The position numbers were made by a program, and so were the translations under genes. A stretch of 64,000 nucleotides of DNA from Umezawaea endophytica (GTDB lineage Bacteria; Actinomycetota; Actinomycetes; Mycobacteriales; Pseudonocardiaceae), in assembly GCF_025061645.1 (NCBI RefSeq), contig NZ_JANYMP010000001.1, positions 385,591 through 449,590 on the forward strand, read 5' to 3'. A model generated the notes under the pieces. That model saw nothing but the letters and a program-made list of their open reading frames with translations. It was not told the DNA's origin and did not search any database. Below, piece by piece: positions 7,811 to 36,723 of this stretch (its first letter is position 1; every line of letters begins with the position of its first letter).

Positions 7811-8770
7811 GTGGTCCCATCGATGAAACGCGCCCTGGTGCCTGCGGTCGCGCTGGTGTTGATCGTCGCGACGGCGACACCGGCGTCGGCCTACCCCGCT
7901 CCCGGCCGGGTGACCGGTGACGTCGGCGTGCACGACCCGAGCGCGGTCAAGCGGCCGGACGGCAGCTACCTGGTGGCGCACACCGGGAACGACATCGCGC
8001 TCAAGACCTCGACCGACCGGATCGCCTTCCGCAACGCGGGTTCGGTGTTCCCCGGCGGCGCGTCGTGGACGAGCGCCTACACCGGCGGCGGCCGGAACCT
8101 GTGGGCACCGGACCTGTCCTACCGCAACGGCCAGTACTACCTGTACTACTCGGCCTCGACGTTCGGCTCCAACAGGTCCGCGATCTTCCTGGCCACGAGC
8201 CCCAGCGGCAACTCCGGCACGTGGACCCACCGCGGCCTGGTGGTCGAGACGCGGACGTCGGACAACTTCAACGCCATCGACCCCGACCTGGTGGTGGACG
8301 ACCAGGGCCGCTGGTGGCTCAGCTTCGGCTCGTTCTGGTCCGGTATCAAGATGATCGCGCTCAACCCGTCCACCGGCCTGCGCTCGGACAGCACGATCCG
8401 CTCGGTCGCGGGCCGCAACGGCGGTGCGATCGAGGCGCCGAACATCGTCAAGCGCGGCAACTACTACTACCTGTTCGTGTCGTTCGACCTGTGCTGCCGC
8501 GGGGCGGCCAGCACCTACCGGGTCATGGTTGGCCGCTCCACCAGCGTCACCGGGCCGTACGTGGACCGCAACGGCGTGGCGCTCACCTCCGGCGGTGGCA
8601 CCGAAGTGCTCGCCGGGCAGGGCAGCGTCCACGGGACGGGGCACCAGGACGTGCTGGCCGACAACGACGGCGACGTCCTGATCTACCACTACTACGCCGA
8701 CAACGGCACGTCGCTGCTGGGCATCAACCTGCTCGCCATCGACTCCGCAGGCTGGCCCTACGTCCACTGA
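7811..8770 (+). CDS. secreted GH43 arabinan endo-1,5-alpha-L-arabinosidase
   Basis: 319 residues from GTG at 7811, chosen because GAGGA lies five bases before it; ATG at 7823 is an alternative lacking a clear site. A Sec signal peptide (MKRALVPAVALVLIVATATPASA) is cut before YPAPG. The five-bladed propeller of GH43 is recognisable: VHDPSAVKRPDGSYLVAHTG gives the general-base Asp, NAIDPDLVVDDQGRWWLSFG the pKa-modulating Asp, and GAIEAPNIVKRGNYYYLFVS the acid Glu. STYRVMVGRSTSVTGPYVD is typical of arabinanases. It would cut alpha-1,5-arabinan outside the cell. The paired LacI-type operators upstream and the second GH43 gene 43 bases downstream suggest an arabinan-induced two-gene operon. Confidence 0.88.
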   Translation: MVPSMKRALVPAVALVLIVATATPASAYPAPGRVTGDVGVHDPSAVKRPDGSYLVAHTGNDIALKTSTDRIAFRNAGSVFPGGASWTSAYTGGGRNLWAPDLSYRNGQYYLYYSASTFGSNRSAIFLATSPSGNSGTWTHRGLVVETRTSDNFNAIDPDLVVDDQGRWWLSFGSFWSGIKMIALNPSTGLRSDSTIRSVAGRNGGAIEAPNIVKRGNYYYLFVSFDLCCRGAASTYRVMVGRSTSVTGPYVDRNGVALTSGGGTEVLAGQGSVHGTGHQDVLADNDGDVLIYHYYADNGTSLLGINLLAIDSAGWPYVH

Positions 8771-8813
8771 CCACCCCACCACGACACCCGTGCAGCGTCA
8801 CAGGGAGAACACC

Positions 8814-10298
8814 GTGACACCGATCAACGCCGTCCGTCGACGACGGGCCGCCCTCGTCCTGTCCACCACCGCCGCGCTGCTGGGCGGTATCACCTCGGCG
8901 CTGCCACCCGCCGCGTCGGCGGCGGTCGTGGACACGAACGCCTCCTACGTCCTGGTCAACCGGCACAGCGGCAAGGCGCTGGACGTCTACGACCTGGCGA
9001 CCGGCGACGGCGCCCGGATCGCGCAGTACACCCGCAACGACGGCGCGTGGCAGCAGTGGCAGTTCCTCGACTCCGGCGGCGGCTACTACCGGCTGAAGTC
9101 CAGGCACAGCGGCAAGGTCCTCCAGATCTCCGGCGGCTCGACCGCCGACGCGGCCGACGTCGTCCAGTGGACCGACGGCAACACCACCAGCCAGCAGTTC
9201 CGGCTGGCCGACTCCGCAGGCGGGTACGTGCGGCTGCTCAACCGCGGCAGCGGCAAGGCGGTCGAGACCTACGAGTGGTCCACCGCCGACGGCGCGCGGG
9301 TGGTGCAGTGGCCCGACCTGGACGGGGCGAACCAGCAGTGGCTGCCGGTGAAGCTCGCCGCCGGCACCTTCACCAACCCGATCAAGCGCAACGGCCCGGA
9401 CCCGTGGCTCCAGTTCCACAACGGCTACTACTACCTGGCCACGACGACGTGGAACTCGACGATCACGATGCGCAGGTCCCGCACGCTGGCGGGCCTGTCG
9501 ACGGCGGCCGACCAGACCGTCTTCACGCTGTCCGGGCGCCCCAACCGGTGCTGCAACATGTGGGCCCCGGAGTTCCACCTGCTCAACGGCCGCTGGTACC
9601 TCTACTACGTCGCGGGCCAGAACGTGCCGGACTACAACCCCACCCAGCGGCTGCACGTGCTCGAGTCCTCCGGCACGGACCCGTTGGGCCCGTACACCTT
9701 CAAGGCCGACCTGGGCAGCACCTGGGAACTGGACCCCAGCATTCTCCAGCACGGCGGGAAGCTGTACCTGATGGGCAGCGCCATGGACGGCACGCAGAGC
9801 CTGACCATCACCCCGTTGAGCAACCCGTACACGATCAGCGGCAGCAGGCGCACCATCAGCCAGCCGACGCTGGCCTGGGAACGGCAGACCGGCGCCGTGA
9901 ACGAGGGCGCGGAACCCCTGTACCGCAACGGGAAGACCATGATCGTGTACTCGGCGAGCGCCTGCTGGGGCCCGGACTACAAGCTAGGCCTGCTGACGCT
10001 GACCGGTACCGACCCGCTGAACCGCGCGCACTGGACGAAGTCGGCCAACCCCGTGTTCCAGCGCAACGACGGCAACGGCGTCTTCGCGCCGGGGCACAAC
10101 GGCTTCTTCAAGTCCCCGGACGGCACGGAGGACTGGATCGTCTACCACGCCAACGACTCGGCGGGCGGCGGCTGCGACATGAACCGCTCCACCCGCGCCC
10201 AGAGGTTCACCTGGAACTCCGACGGCACGCCGAACTTCGGCACCCCCGTCCGCCTGGGCACCTCGCTCGCCGCCCCCTCCGGGGAACCGGCGAGCTGA
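8814..10298 (+). CDS. secreted GH43 exo-arabinofuranosidase with N-terminal ricin-type (CBM13) domain
   Basis: 494 residues from GTG at 8814, six bases after AGGGAG. An Arg-rich Sec signal peptide ends near PPAASA. Residues ~45-180 form a beta-trefoil with three repeats ending WQQWQF, SQQFRL and NQQWLPV, as in CBM13/ricin-B domains that bind galactose or arabinoxylan. Residues ~185-490 are a GH43 propeller: NGPDPWLQFHNGYYYLATT (base Asp), TWELDPSILQHGGKLYLMGS (Asp) and NEGAEPLYRNGKTMIVYSAS (acid Glu). This layout resembles exo-1,5-alpha-L-arabinofuranosidases. It would release arabinose from oligomers made by the neighbouring arabinanase and shares its operator control. A perfect hairpin follows the stop. 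Confidence 0.85.
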   Translation: MTPINAVRRRRAALVLSTTAALLGGITSALPPAASAAVVDTNASYVLVNRHSGKALDVYDLATGDGARIAQYTRNDGAWQQWQFLDSGGGYYRLKSRHSGKVLQISGGSTADAADVVQWTDGNTTSQQFRLADSAGGYVRLLNRGSGKAVETYEWSTADGARVVQWPDLDGANQQWLPVKLAAGTFTNPIKRNGPDPWLQFHNGYYYLATTTWNSTITMRRSRTLAGLSTAADQTVFTLSGRPNRCCNMWAPEFHLLNGRWYLYYVAGQNVPDYNPTQRLHVLESSGTDPLGPYTFKADLGSTWELDPSILQHGGKLYLMGSAMDGTQSLTITPLSNPYTISGSRRTISQPTLAWERQTGAVNEGAEPLYRNGKTMIVYSASACWGPDYKLGLLTLTGTDPLNRAHWTKSANPVFQRNDGNGVFAPGHNGFFKSPDGTEDWIVYHANDSAGGGCDMNRSTRAQRFTWNSDGTPNFGTPVRLGTSLAAPSGEPAS

Positions 10299-10305
10299 CC
10301 GGACC

Positions 10306-10344
10306 GGGCTCGGCCGGACCCCTCACGACGCTCCGGCCGAGCCC
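10306..10344 (+). terminator. perfect 13-bp hairpin after the GH43 operon
   Basis: GGGCTCGGCCGGA (10306-10318) and its exact reverse complement (10332-10344) flank a 13-base loop, starting eight bases after the GH43 stop. There is no T-run, which is usual for actinobacterial terminators. Confidence 0.65.
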
Positions 10345-10479
10345 ACCCCCCGATCGGTGGAGGCGATCAACCGTCCGGTGGGGAGGGAGGTTCAGCCACC
10401 GGACCGGCAGTCGGGACGACGCGTGCAGCGCCGCCGGGCCGGGAGGCTGGAGCCCTTCGGTCCGAGGGGAGCTTGACGC

Positions 10480-12105
10480 ATGTCAGAGGTGGACGCGGGC
10501 TCGGTGAGCCGTCGCGGGTTGTTGGTCGGCGCGGGCGCGGCGGCGGTCGCGGCGCTGGGCACCGGGGCGGCCGGTGCCGCGGAAGCGGAGGCGGGAGCGG
10601 AGTCGGCGTTCGGGCCGGTGACGATCCGCCCCGACGACTCCCGCTACGAAAACCTGCTGCGGGGCAACAACTTCCGGTTCGTCGGGCGGCCGGACGAGAT
10701 CCGCGTGGTCGGGTCGACCGGCCAGGTGGTGCGGGCGGTGTCGGAGGCGGTGCGGTCCGGCAGGCGGGTCGCGGTGCGCAGCGGCGGGCACTGCTTCGAG
10801 AACTTCACCGCCGACCCCGCCGTGCGGGTGCTGCTGGACCTGTCGCCGATGAACGCGGTCGGCTACGACGCCCACCGGCGGGCGTTCGCCGTGCAGCCCG
10901 GCGCCACCCTCGGCCACGTGTACCGGACGCTGCACACCGGCTGGGGCGTGACGATCCCCGCCGGGAGCTGTCCGGAGGTGGGCGCGGGAGGGCACTTCGC
11001 GGGCGGCGGGTACGGGCCGCTGTCCCGGCGGCACGGCTCGGTGGTGGACCACCTGCACGGCGTGGAGGTGGTGGTCGTCGACCGCGACGGCACCGCCCGC
11101 GCGGTGGTCGCCACCCGCGACCCGGCCGACCCGAACCACGACCTGTGGTGGGCGCACACCGGCGGTGGCGGCGGCAGCTTCGGCGTCGTCACCCGGTACT
11201 GGCTGCGCTCCCCCGGCGCCACGGGCGCGGACCCGGCCCGGCTGCTGCCCGCGGCGCCCCGGCGGATGCTGCAACACGTGCTGTTCTGGGCCTGGGACCA
11301 GCTCACCGAGCAGTCGTTCACAACGCTGCTGCGGAACTTCGGGACGTGGCACGAGCACAACAGCGCGCCCGGTTCTCCGCAGGCCGCGGTGTACGGCATC
11401 CTCCAGGCGTCGCACCGCGCCGCGGGCACCGTCATGCTGGCCGTGCAGGTCGACGCGGACGTCCCGGACGCCGACGGCCGGGTCGCGGAGTTCATCGCCG
11501 CCGTCGCCGCGGGCACCGGTCTCGCCCCGGTGTTCGAGGACCGGCGGACGCTGCCGTGGCTGCACCGGATGACCTGGCCCGGCAGCGGCGAGCCCGGTGA
11601 CGTGGTCACCCGGCGGTACAAGATCAAGGCGGGCTACCTGCGGCGCTCGTTCACCGAGGCGCAGCTCGCGGCCGTGCACCGCAACCTGACGAACCCCACC
11701 GGCGGGCCGGGCTCCGGGATGCTGCTCATCGGCTACGGCGGCCAGGTCGGCGCGGTGGCCCCGGACGCGACCGCGGTCGCCCAGCGGGACGTCGTCATGA
11801 AGGCGGTGTACCAGGCGGTCTGGGCCGAGGAATCCGACGACGCGGCCAACCTCGCGTGGGTGCGCGACCTCTACCGCGACGTGTACTCCGCGACCGGCGG
11901 TGTGCCCGTGCCCGGCGACGTCGACGACGGCTCGTACGTCAACTACCCCGACGTCGACCTGGCCGACCCGGCGTGGAACACCTCGGGCGTGTCCGCGCAA
12001 CGGCTCTACTTCAAGGAGAACTACCCGCGGCTGCAACGGGTCAAGGCCCGGTGGGACCCGCGCGACGTCTTCCGGCACGCCCTGTCCGTCCAGCCTCCCC
12101 GGTGA
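10480..12105 (+). CDS. Tat-exported FAD-linked oxidase, BBE (berberine bridge enzyme)-like
   Basis: 541 residues. The N-terminus has a twin-arginine signal (SRRGLLVGAGAAAVAALG), so the protein is folded with its cofactor before export. The FAD-binding PCMH domain shows VAVRSGGHCFENF, whose His is the usual 8-alpha covalent FAD attachment, and GSCPEVGAGGHFAGGGYG, whose Cys is at the position of the second (6-S-cysteinyl) attachment, so bicovalent FAD is likely. The C-terminal BBE tail reads YFKENYPRLQRVKARWDPRDVF. Such enzymes oxidise sugars, alcohols or natural products using oxygen. Placement after two secreted arabinan hydrolases allows a sugar-oxidase role, but a hairpin and 180 bases separate it from them. 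Substrate not determinable. Confidence 0.85.
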   Translation: MSEVDAGSVSRRGLLVGAGAAAVAALGTGAAGAAEAEAGAESAFGPVTIRPDDSRYENLLRGNNFRFVGRPDEIRVVGSTGQVVRAVSEAVRSGRRVAVRSGGHCFENFTADPAVRVLLDLSPMNAVGYDAHRRAFAVQPGATLGHVYRTLHTGWGVTIPAGSCPEVGAGGHFAGGGYGPLSRRHGSVVDHLHGVEVVVVDRDGTARAVVATRDPADPNHDLWWAHTGGGGGSFGVVTRYWLRSPGATGADPARLLPAAPRRMLQHVLFWAWDQLTEQSFTTLLRNFGTWHEHNSAPGSPQAAVYGILQASHRAAGTVMLAVQVDADVPDADGRVAEFIAAVAAGTGLAPVFEDRRTLPWLHRMTWPGSGEPGDVVTRRYKIKAGYLRRSFTEAQLAAVHRNLTNPTGGPGSGMLLIGYGGQVGAVAPDATAVAQRDVVMKAVYQAVWAEESDDAANLAWVRDLYRDVYSATGGVPVPGDVDDGSYVNYPDVDLADPAWNTSGVSAQRLYFKENYPRLQRVKARWDPRDVFRHALSVQPPR

Positions 12106-12130
12106 CCCGGCTGCCGGCAGGATCACGCGG

Positions 12131-13411
12131 GTGACCGAGCAGGCGACGCGGTGGTCCGCGGTGACGACCGTCGGACCCCACGCCCTGCTGGCGTTCCTGG
12201 CCGCGACCACCTACGCGGTCGAGGGCCCGGCGGCGCGCGTGGACCTGGTCCTGTGCGCGCTCACGGCGGCGTGGGTGCTGGGGGTCTTCACGCTCCGCCC
12301 GGCCTGGCGCGAGCGGACGCCGGTGATGGTCGTGTTCGTCACCGTGCTCATCGTGCTCACGGCCGTCCTGGTGGTCAGGGCTCCGTGGTTCGGCCTCTTC
12401 ACCCCGGTCTGCTACTTCTACGCGTTCCGGCTCGTGCCGTGGCCGTGGCAGCCGGTCGGCGTCGGCGCGGTGGCGGTGGTGGCGGGCACGGCGCAGGCGT
12501 ACGACGTGGACAAGGCCACGGTCGTCGGCCTGGCCACCTACCTCGTCGTCGTGGCGGCGAACGCGCTGCCGCTGTGCGCTTTCGCCTGGTTCGCCCGGCG
12601 CGCGGCGCGGCAGGAGGAGGAGCGGGAACAGGCGCTGCGCGAGGCGCGCGAGGCGAACCGCAGGCTGGCGGAGTCGCTGGCGGAGAACGCCGCGCTGCAC
12701 GAGCGGCTGGTGGCGCAGGCGCGGGACGCGGGCGTGCGGGACGAGCGGGAGCGGATGGCGCGGGAGATCCACGACACCCTGGCGCAGGGACTCACCGGCA
12801 TCGTCAGCCAACTGCGGGCGGCCGAGCACGCGGGCGACGACCCGGCGGGGTGGCGCGGGCACGTCGCCACCGCGACGGACCTCGCCAGGGAGAGCCTGTC
12901 GGACGCGCGGCGGTCGGTGCACGCGCTGCGCCCCGAGCCGCTGCGCACGGCCCGGCTGAGCGAGGCGCTGGCGGGCGTCGCCGAGCGGTGGTCCGCGACG
13001 CACGGCATCCCGGTCCGGGTCGTGACGACCGGGACCGCGCGGCCGGTCCGACCCGAAGCCGAGGTCGCGCTGCTCAGGATCGCGCAGGAGGCGCTGGCCA
13101 ACGTGGCCAAGCACGCGCGGGCCACCAGGGTGGGAGTGACGCTGTCGCACCTGGAGCGCGAGACGGCGCTGGACGTCCGCGACGACGGCACGGGGTTCGA
13201 CACCACCGCCCGCGGCCCGTCCGCCGGAGGTGGCGGGTTCGGGTTGATCGCGATGCGCCAACGGATCGAGGGCCTGTCCGGCACACTGCTGGTCGAATCG
13301 GAGCCCGGCGGCGGCACGGGCATCTCGGCCCGCGTCCCGGCCGAGCCCGCGGAGGGGTGCGCGTGCGGGATCGGACCCGAGCCGCGGCACCGGACGGAGG
13401 TGACCGGGTGA
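12131..13411 (+). CDS. membrane sensor histidine kinase, NarL/DesK-like (HisKA_3)
   Basis: 426 residues from GTG. About six hydrophobic segments fill residues ~15-155 (for example VMVVFVTVLIVLTAVLVV and GLATYLVVVAANALPLCAF). A coiled stretch rich in Glu/Arg follows, then the HisKA_3 box ERERMAREIHDTLAQGLTG with the phospho-acceptor His. The HATPase_c domain has the N box ALLRIAQEALANVAKHA, DVRDDGTGFD and GGFGLIAMRQRIEGLSG. There is no extracytoplasmic sensor domain of note, so it may sense membrane state or a membrane-soluble signal. Its stop overlaps the response regulator start, forming a classical pair. It lies next to the biosynthetic cluster but points toward it; a link to its control is speculative. 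Confidence 0.9.
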   Translation: MTEQATRWSAVTTVGPHALLAFLAATTYAVEGPAARVDLVLCALTAAWVLGVFTLRPAWRERTPVMVVFVTVLIVLTAVLVVRAPWFGLFTPVCYFYAFRLVPWPWQPVGVGAVAVVAGTAQAYDVDKATVVGLATYLVVVAANALPLCAFAWFARRAARQEEEREQALREAREANRRLAESLAENAALHERLVAQARDAGVRDERERMAREIHDTLAQGLTGIVSQLRAAEHAGDDPAGWRGHVATATDLARESLSDARRSVHALRPEPLRTARLSEALAGVAERWSATHGIPVRVVTTGTARPVRPEAEVALLRIAQEALANVAKHARATRVGVTLSHLERETALDVRDDGTGFDTTARGPSAGGGGFGLIAMRQRIEGLSGTLLVESEPGGGTGISARVPAEPAEGCACGIGPEPRHRTEVTG

Positions 13412-14049
13412 CCGACCCGATCCGGCTGCTGGTCGTGGACGACCACCCGGTCGTGCGGGACGGCCTCACGTCCCTGTTCGCCCGCGACCCTGGGTTCGAG
13501 GTGCTCGGCGAGGCAGCCGACGGGGCCGAGGCCGTTCGGCTGGCCCGGTCCCTGCGCCCGGACGTCGTTCTCATGGACCTGCGGATGCCCGGCCTGGACG
13601 GGGTGAGCGCGACCAGGGAGCTGTCGGCCACGACGCGCGTGCTGGTGCTGACCACCTACGACACCGACGTCCACGTGATCCCCGCGATCGAGGCGGGCGC
13701 CACCGGCTACCTCCTCAAGGACGCGCCCCGCGACGAACTGCTGCGCGCGGTCCGGGCCGCGGCGCGCGGCGAGGCGGTGCTCGCGCCGTCGGTGGCGGCC
13801 CTGCTGATGAACCGGGTGCGCCGCCCCGCTCCCGGCCCGCTCAGCCCGCGCGAGCTGGAGGTGCTCCACCTGGTCGCGGGCGGGGCGACGAACAAGGAGG
13901 CCGCGGCCGAGCTGTTCCTCACCGAGGCCACCGTCAAGTCCCACACCCTGAACATCTACGCCAAGCTCGGGGTGAACGACCGCGCCGCCGCCGTCACCGA
14001 GGCGTTCCACCGGGGGCTGCTCGTCCCGCGAGCGCCGGAACGGCACTGA
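13408..14049 (+). CDS. NarL/LuxR-family response regulator
   Basis: 213 residues from GTG in an overlap with the kinase stop. The receiver domain starts RLLVVDDHPVVRDGL; VVLMDLRMPGLDG holds the phospho-acceptor Asp, followed by the conserved Thr (LVLTTYD) and Lys (GYLLKDAP). The C-terminal LuxR helix-turn-helix reads LSPRELEVLHLVAGGATNKEAAAELFLTEATVKSH. It would be phosphorylated by the adjacent kinase and bind DNA as a dimer. Its stop is five bases from the stop of the convergent TE/FMN oxidase gene. Target promoters are unknown; no other regulator of the - strand cluster is visible in the window. Confidence 0.92.
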   Translation: MTDPIRLLVVDDHPVVRDGLTSLFARDPGFEVLGEAADGAEAVRLARSLRPDVVLMDLRMPGLDGVSATRELSATTRVLVLTTYDTDVHVIPAIEAGATGYLLKDAPRDELLRAVRAAARGEAVLAPSVAALLMNRVRRPAPGPLSPRELEVLHLVAGGATNKEAAAELFLTEATVKSHTLNIYAKLGVNDRAAAVTEAFHRGLLVPRAPERH

Positions 14050-14054
14050 GGACG

Positions 14055-15973
14055 TCAGCCGAAGTCGTAGGGCGCCGGGTGCGCCTCGGGCATCAGCAGG
14101 TCCGGGGTGACGTCGGCGGTGCTCCGGCACCCGGCCAGCGCCATCGCCAGGTCGAGGTCGGCCAGCAGGCAGCGCAGGACGTGCGCGACACCGGCCTGGC
14201 CGTCGAGGGCGAGGCCGTAGAGGTACGGCCTGCCGTACAGGACCGCGTCGGCGCCCAGCGCCAGCGCCTTGAGGACGTCGCTGCCCGTGCGGACGCCGGA
14301 GTCGACGAGGACCGGCACGTCGTTGCCGACGGCGGCGCGGACGGCGGGCAGCACGTCCAGCGCCGCGACGGTCCCGTCGAGCTGGCGGCCCCCGTGGTTG
14401 GAGACGATCACGCCGTCCACCGCTTCCAGGTCCAGCGCCCGCCGGGCGTCTGCCGGGTGCAGGACGCCCTTCAGCAGGATCGGCAGCGACGTGACGGTGC
14501 GCAGCCAGGGCAGGTCGTCCCAGTCCAGCGCCGGGTTGGCGAAGACGCGGGCCCAGTGCTGGAGGACGGAGCCCCCGTCGGGCAGGCCCGCGAGGAACAC
14601 CGGGTCGGAGGTGAAGTTAGCGATCCCGTGCCCGTGCAGGAACGGCAGGTAACCGCTGTCCAGGTCGGTGGGCCGGTAGCCGAACGTCGGCGCGTCCACG
14701 GTGAGCACGATGGCCGTGTAGCCGCTCTGCTCGGCGCGCCGCACCAGTGACGCGGCGACGGCCCGATCCGACGGCCAGTAGAGCTGGAACCACCTCGGCC
14801 CCGCGACGGCAGCGACGTCCTCCAGGCTGTGCGACGACCCGGTGGACAGGACCAGCGGCACCCCCGCCTCCGCCGCGGCCCTGGCCGTGGCCAGCTCCCC
14901 CTCGGGGTGCGCCACGGTCTGGGCCGCGATGGGCGCCAGCAGCACCGGCGACGACAGGGTCCGGCCGAACAGGGACACCGACAGGTCGCGCTGGGCGGCA
15001 CCGCGCAGCATCCTCGGCACCAGGTGACGACGCGCGTACGCCCGCCGGTTCAGCCTGCCGGTCTCGCCGGTCCCGGCGTCGCCCAGGACGTAGCCGACGG
15101 CGGCGGGGGTCATGACGGCGCGCGCCTGCTCCTCCAGCGCGGTCAGGTCCGTCGTGAGCGCGGGTGTGCCGCCGCCGATCCCGGCGAGGTAGATCTCGCG
15201 CACCGCGTCGGCGGGCGTGGCCATCGGGGCGCTCCCGCGCTCCAGGAGGCGGTCGGCGAGCAGCCTGGCCACGTCCGGATCACGGCCGGTGAGGGCGAAG
15301 TGGCCGCCCACCAGCAGTTCGGTGTCGAAGCCGTGGGTGGTGTGCCGCGCCCAGCCGCCGGTCTGCTCCAGGGTGTTCTTGGGGTCGGCGTCGGCGAGCA
15401 GCACGGTGACGGGCGCCGCCACCAGCGCGTCGGGCGGGCAGCGGTAGCGGCGCAGCGCCCGGTGGTCGGCGCGCAGCAGCCGGAGGATCTCCGCGACCAC
15501 GTCCTCCTCCCGCAGCAGCGCTTCCGGCACGCCGCCCAACCGCCGCAGCTCGGCGACGACGTCGGCGTCGTCCAGCGCGTCGAGGTCGCGTTCGCCCCAG
15601 TCCTCGCTCGGCGGCCGGGCGGCCGAGACGAACAGCCGGGCGACCGCTCCCCGCTGTTCCAGCAGCCGGGTGGTCTCGAACGCGACGAGGGCTCCCATGC
15701 TGTGCCCGAGCAGGGACAGCGGCCGGTCGGTGTACGGCGCGAGCAGGCGCGCCGCCTCGCCGGCGAGGTCCGCGATGTCCGCGGCGCACGGCTCGGACCG
15801 GCGCTCGCGGCGGCCGGGGTACTGGAAGGTCAGGACCTCGACGTCCTCCGGCAGCGCGGCGGCCAGCGCGGTGAAGGCGTCGGCGGAGGCACCCGCGTGC
15901 GGGAAGCAGGCCAGCCTCGCCGCGGGGTGCCTGCGTGGCCGCGGCGCGCGGACCGGGGTGTTGTCGGTCAGGG

Positions 15974-15977
<4 letters not shown>
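14055..15977 (-). CDS. type II thioesterase fused to FMN-dependent alpha-hydroxyacid oxidase
   Basis: 640 residues from an ATG overlapping the PKS stop (ATGA). Residues ~20-245 are an alpha/beta-hydrolase of the type II thioesterase family: [22 protein letters not shown] (Ser93), ADADPKNT and GGHFALTG. Residues ~255-640 are a lactate/glycolate-oxidase-like TIM barrel: [10 protein letters not shown] (Tyr), [27 protein letters not shown] (Lys), [11 protein letters not shown] (His528 and Arg) and [13 protein letters not shown]. All expected active-site residues appear present. The fusion is unusual. In context it could release the polyketide acid and oxidise its 2-hydroxy form to a 2-keto acid for the aminotransferase upstream. 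Met252 at the domain junction has its own ribosome site, so the oxidase may also be made separately. Confidence 0.85.
15222..15236 (-). promoter_or_regulatory. possible internal ribosome site and ATG at the TE/oxidase junction
   Basis: On the - strand GGGAG (15236-15232) lies seven bases before an in-frame ATG (15224-15222). It falls exactly between the thioesterase and oxidase domains and could initiate a free-standing 389-residue oxidase, or be a relic of formerly separate genes. Confidence 0.35.
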
Positions 15978-22147
<6,170 letters not shown>

Positions 22148-22205
22148 GTGAATCTCAGCTCTCCGCCGTGGTGCCGCTCGTCCGGGTCTGGTGGGGTGGG
22201 GCTGC

Positions 22206-35510
<13,305 letters not shown>

Positions 35511-35559
35511 GTGACTCCTCACTCGACTTCCGTAGGTGCGGGACGGTGTTCGGCGTCCG

Positions 35560-36723
35560 CTACCACTCCACCCGCAGGCGGGCGAGGCCCCGGATCGACA
35601 GGCCTTCCTTCCACACCACCGACTCCGGGCCCTCGGCGACGCGCAGGTCGGGGAAGCGCCGCAGCAGGCGTTCCAGGACGATCCGGAGCTGGAGCCTGGC
35701 GAGCGGCGCGCCGACGCAGCGGTGCACGCCGTGCCCGAACGTCAGGTGGGGGACGTCCTGCCCGCGCGGGCACAGGCCTTCCGGCGTCGTCCAGGTGTCG
35801 GTGTCCCGGTTGCCGTGCAGCAGCGAGACGACGACGGCCTCACCGGCCTGCACGGTGACCGCGCCGAGCCGCACCGGTTCCACCGCGACGCGGGGGAAGC
35901 TCAGCGGGGTGGACGGCGTCAGCCGCAGCAGCTCGTCGACCACCGGGTCCAGCGTCTCGGGACGGGCGCGGAGGTCCGCGTGAGCGGCCGGGTCCGACAG
36001 CAGGGCGAGTACCGACAGACCGATCTGCCCGACGGTGGTCTCGTACCCGGCCATCAGCAGGGACAGCCCCAGCGTCAGCAGTTCGCCCTGCGACAGGGTG
36101 CCCTGGTCGTGCGCCGCGATGAGCCCGGTGAGCAGGTCCTCGTCGGTGCCCCGCCGCTTCCGCTCGATCAGCTCCGCCATGTAGTCGACGAGTTCGAGGC
36201 GGCGCCGGGACTTCTCCCTCGGTGTGCTGGCGGAGATGTCGAACAGCACCTCGACCCGGTCGCGGAAGAGGTCGCCGTCCTCGGGCGGGACGCCGAGCAG
36301 CGAGCACAGCACGGACAGCGGCAGCGGTGTCGCCAGCTCCGCGACGAGGTCGGCGCCGGGCCCGGCCGCGGCGAGCGCGTCCAGGCGCTCGTCGGCGAGG
36401 CGTTCGACGGCCGGTGTCAGCGCGGCCACCCGGCGGGTGCTGAACGCCCCGCTCACCACGCGGCGCAGCCGGGCGTGGTCCGCGCCGTCCATGCTCATCA
36501 CGGCGTCCGGCGCGGGCTGGGAGTCGTTGAACCGCGGCGCGCCCGGTTTGGTCGCCGCCGCCCGGCTGAAGCGCTGGTCGGAGAGCACCAGGCGACCGAG
36601 GGCGTAGTCGCGGACCAGCCACATCTTGTCGCCCATCGGCGTGACGATCGGGACGACACCGTCCCCCGGCGTCATGAACGCCGGGAGCGGCCCGAGGTGG
36701 TCGGCGCCGTGCCGCGCGCCCAT
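35560..36723 (-). CDS. cytochrome P450
   Basis: 387 residues from an ATG overlapping the aminotransferase stop by one base. Bacterial class I P450 hallmarks are the I-helix AGYETTVGQ, the K-helix ELLRL (ExxR) and the haem loop [17 protein letters not shown] with the axial Cys336. Length is typical of soluble actinobacterial P450s, and no ferredoxin or reductase gene is adjacent. Its place between the aminotransferase and the PKS genes suggests a tailoring hydroxylation. My preferred reading is alpha-hydroxylation of the PKS-derived acid to feed the FMN oxidase domain encoded at 14055-15977; beta-hydroxylation of a carrier-bound amino acid or late tailoring of the peptide are alternatives. Confidence 0.95.
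   Translation of the reverse strand: MGARHGADHLGPLPAFMTPGDGVVPIVTPMGDKMWLVRDYALGRLVLSDQRFSRAAATKPGAPRFNDSQPAPDAVMSMDGADHARLRRVVSGAFSTRRVAALTPAVERLADERLDALAAAGPGADLVAELATPLPLSVLCSLLGVPPEDGDLFRDRVEVLFDISASTPREKSRRRLELVDYMAELIERKRRGTDEDLLTGLIAAHDQGTLSQGELLTLGLSLLMAGYETTVGQIGLSVLALLSDPAAHADLRARPETLDPVVDELLRLTPSTPLSFPRVAVEPVRLGAVTVQAGEAVVVSLLHGNRDTDTWTTPEGLCPRGQDVPHLTFGHGVHRCVGAPLARLQLRIVLERLLRRFPDLRVAEGPESVVWKEGLSIRGLARLRVEW

Noticed and set aside
7823-7825. ATG as start of the arabinanase
   Set aside because: No ribosome site precedes it, while GTG at 7811 has GAGGA five bases upstream; both leave a workable signal peptide, so the choice is only moderate.
12131-14049. Two-component pair as the cluster-specific regulator of the NRPS/PKS
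   Set aside because: Adjacency is at the 3' end of the cluster and convergent; no shared promoter or binding site is visible, so I did not claim it.
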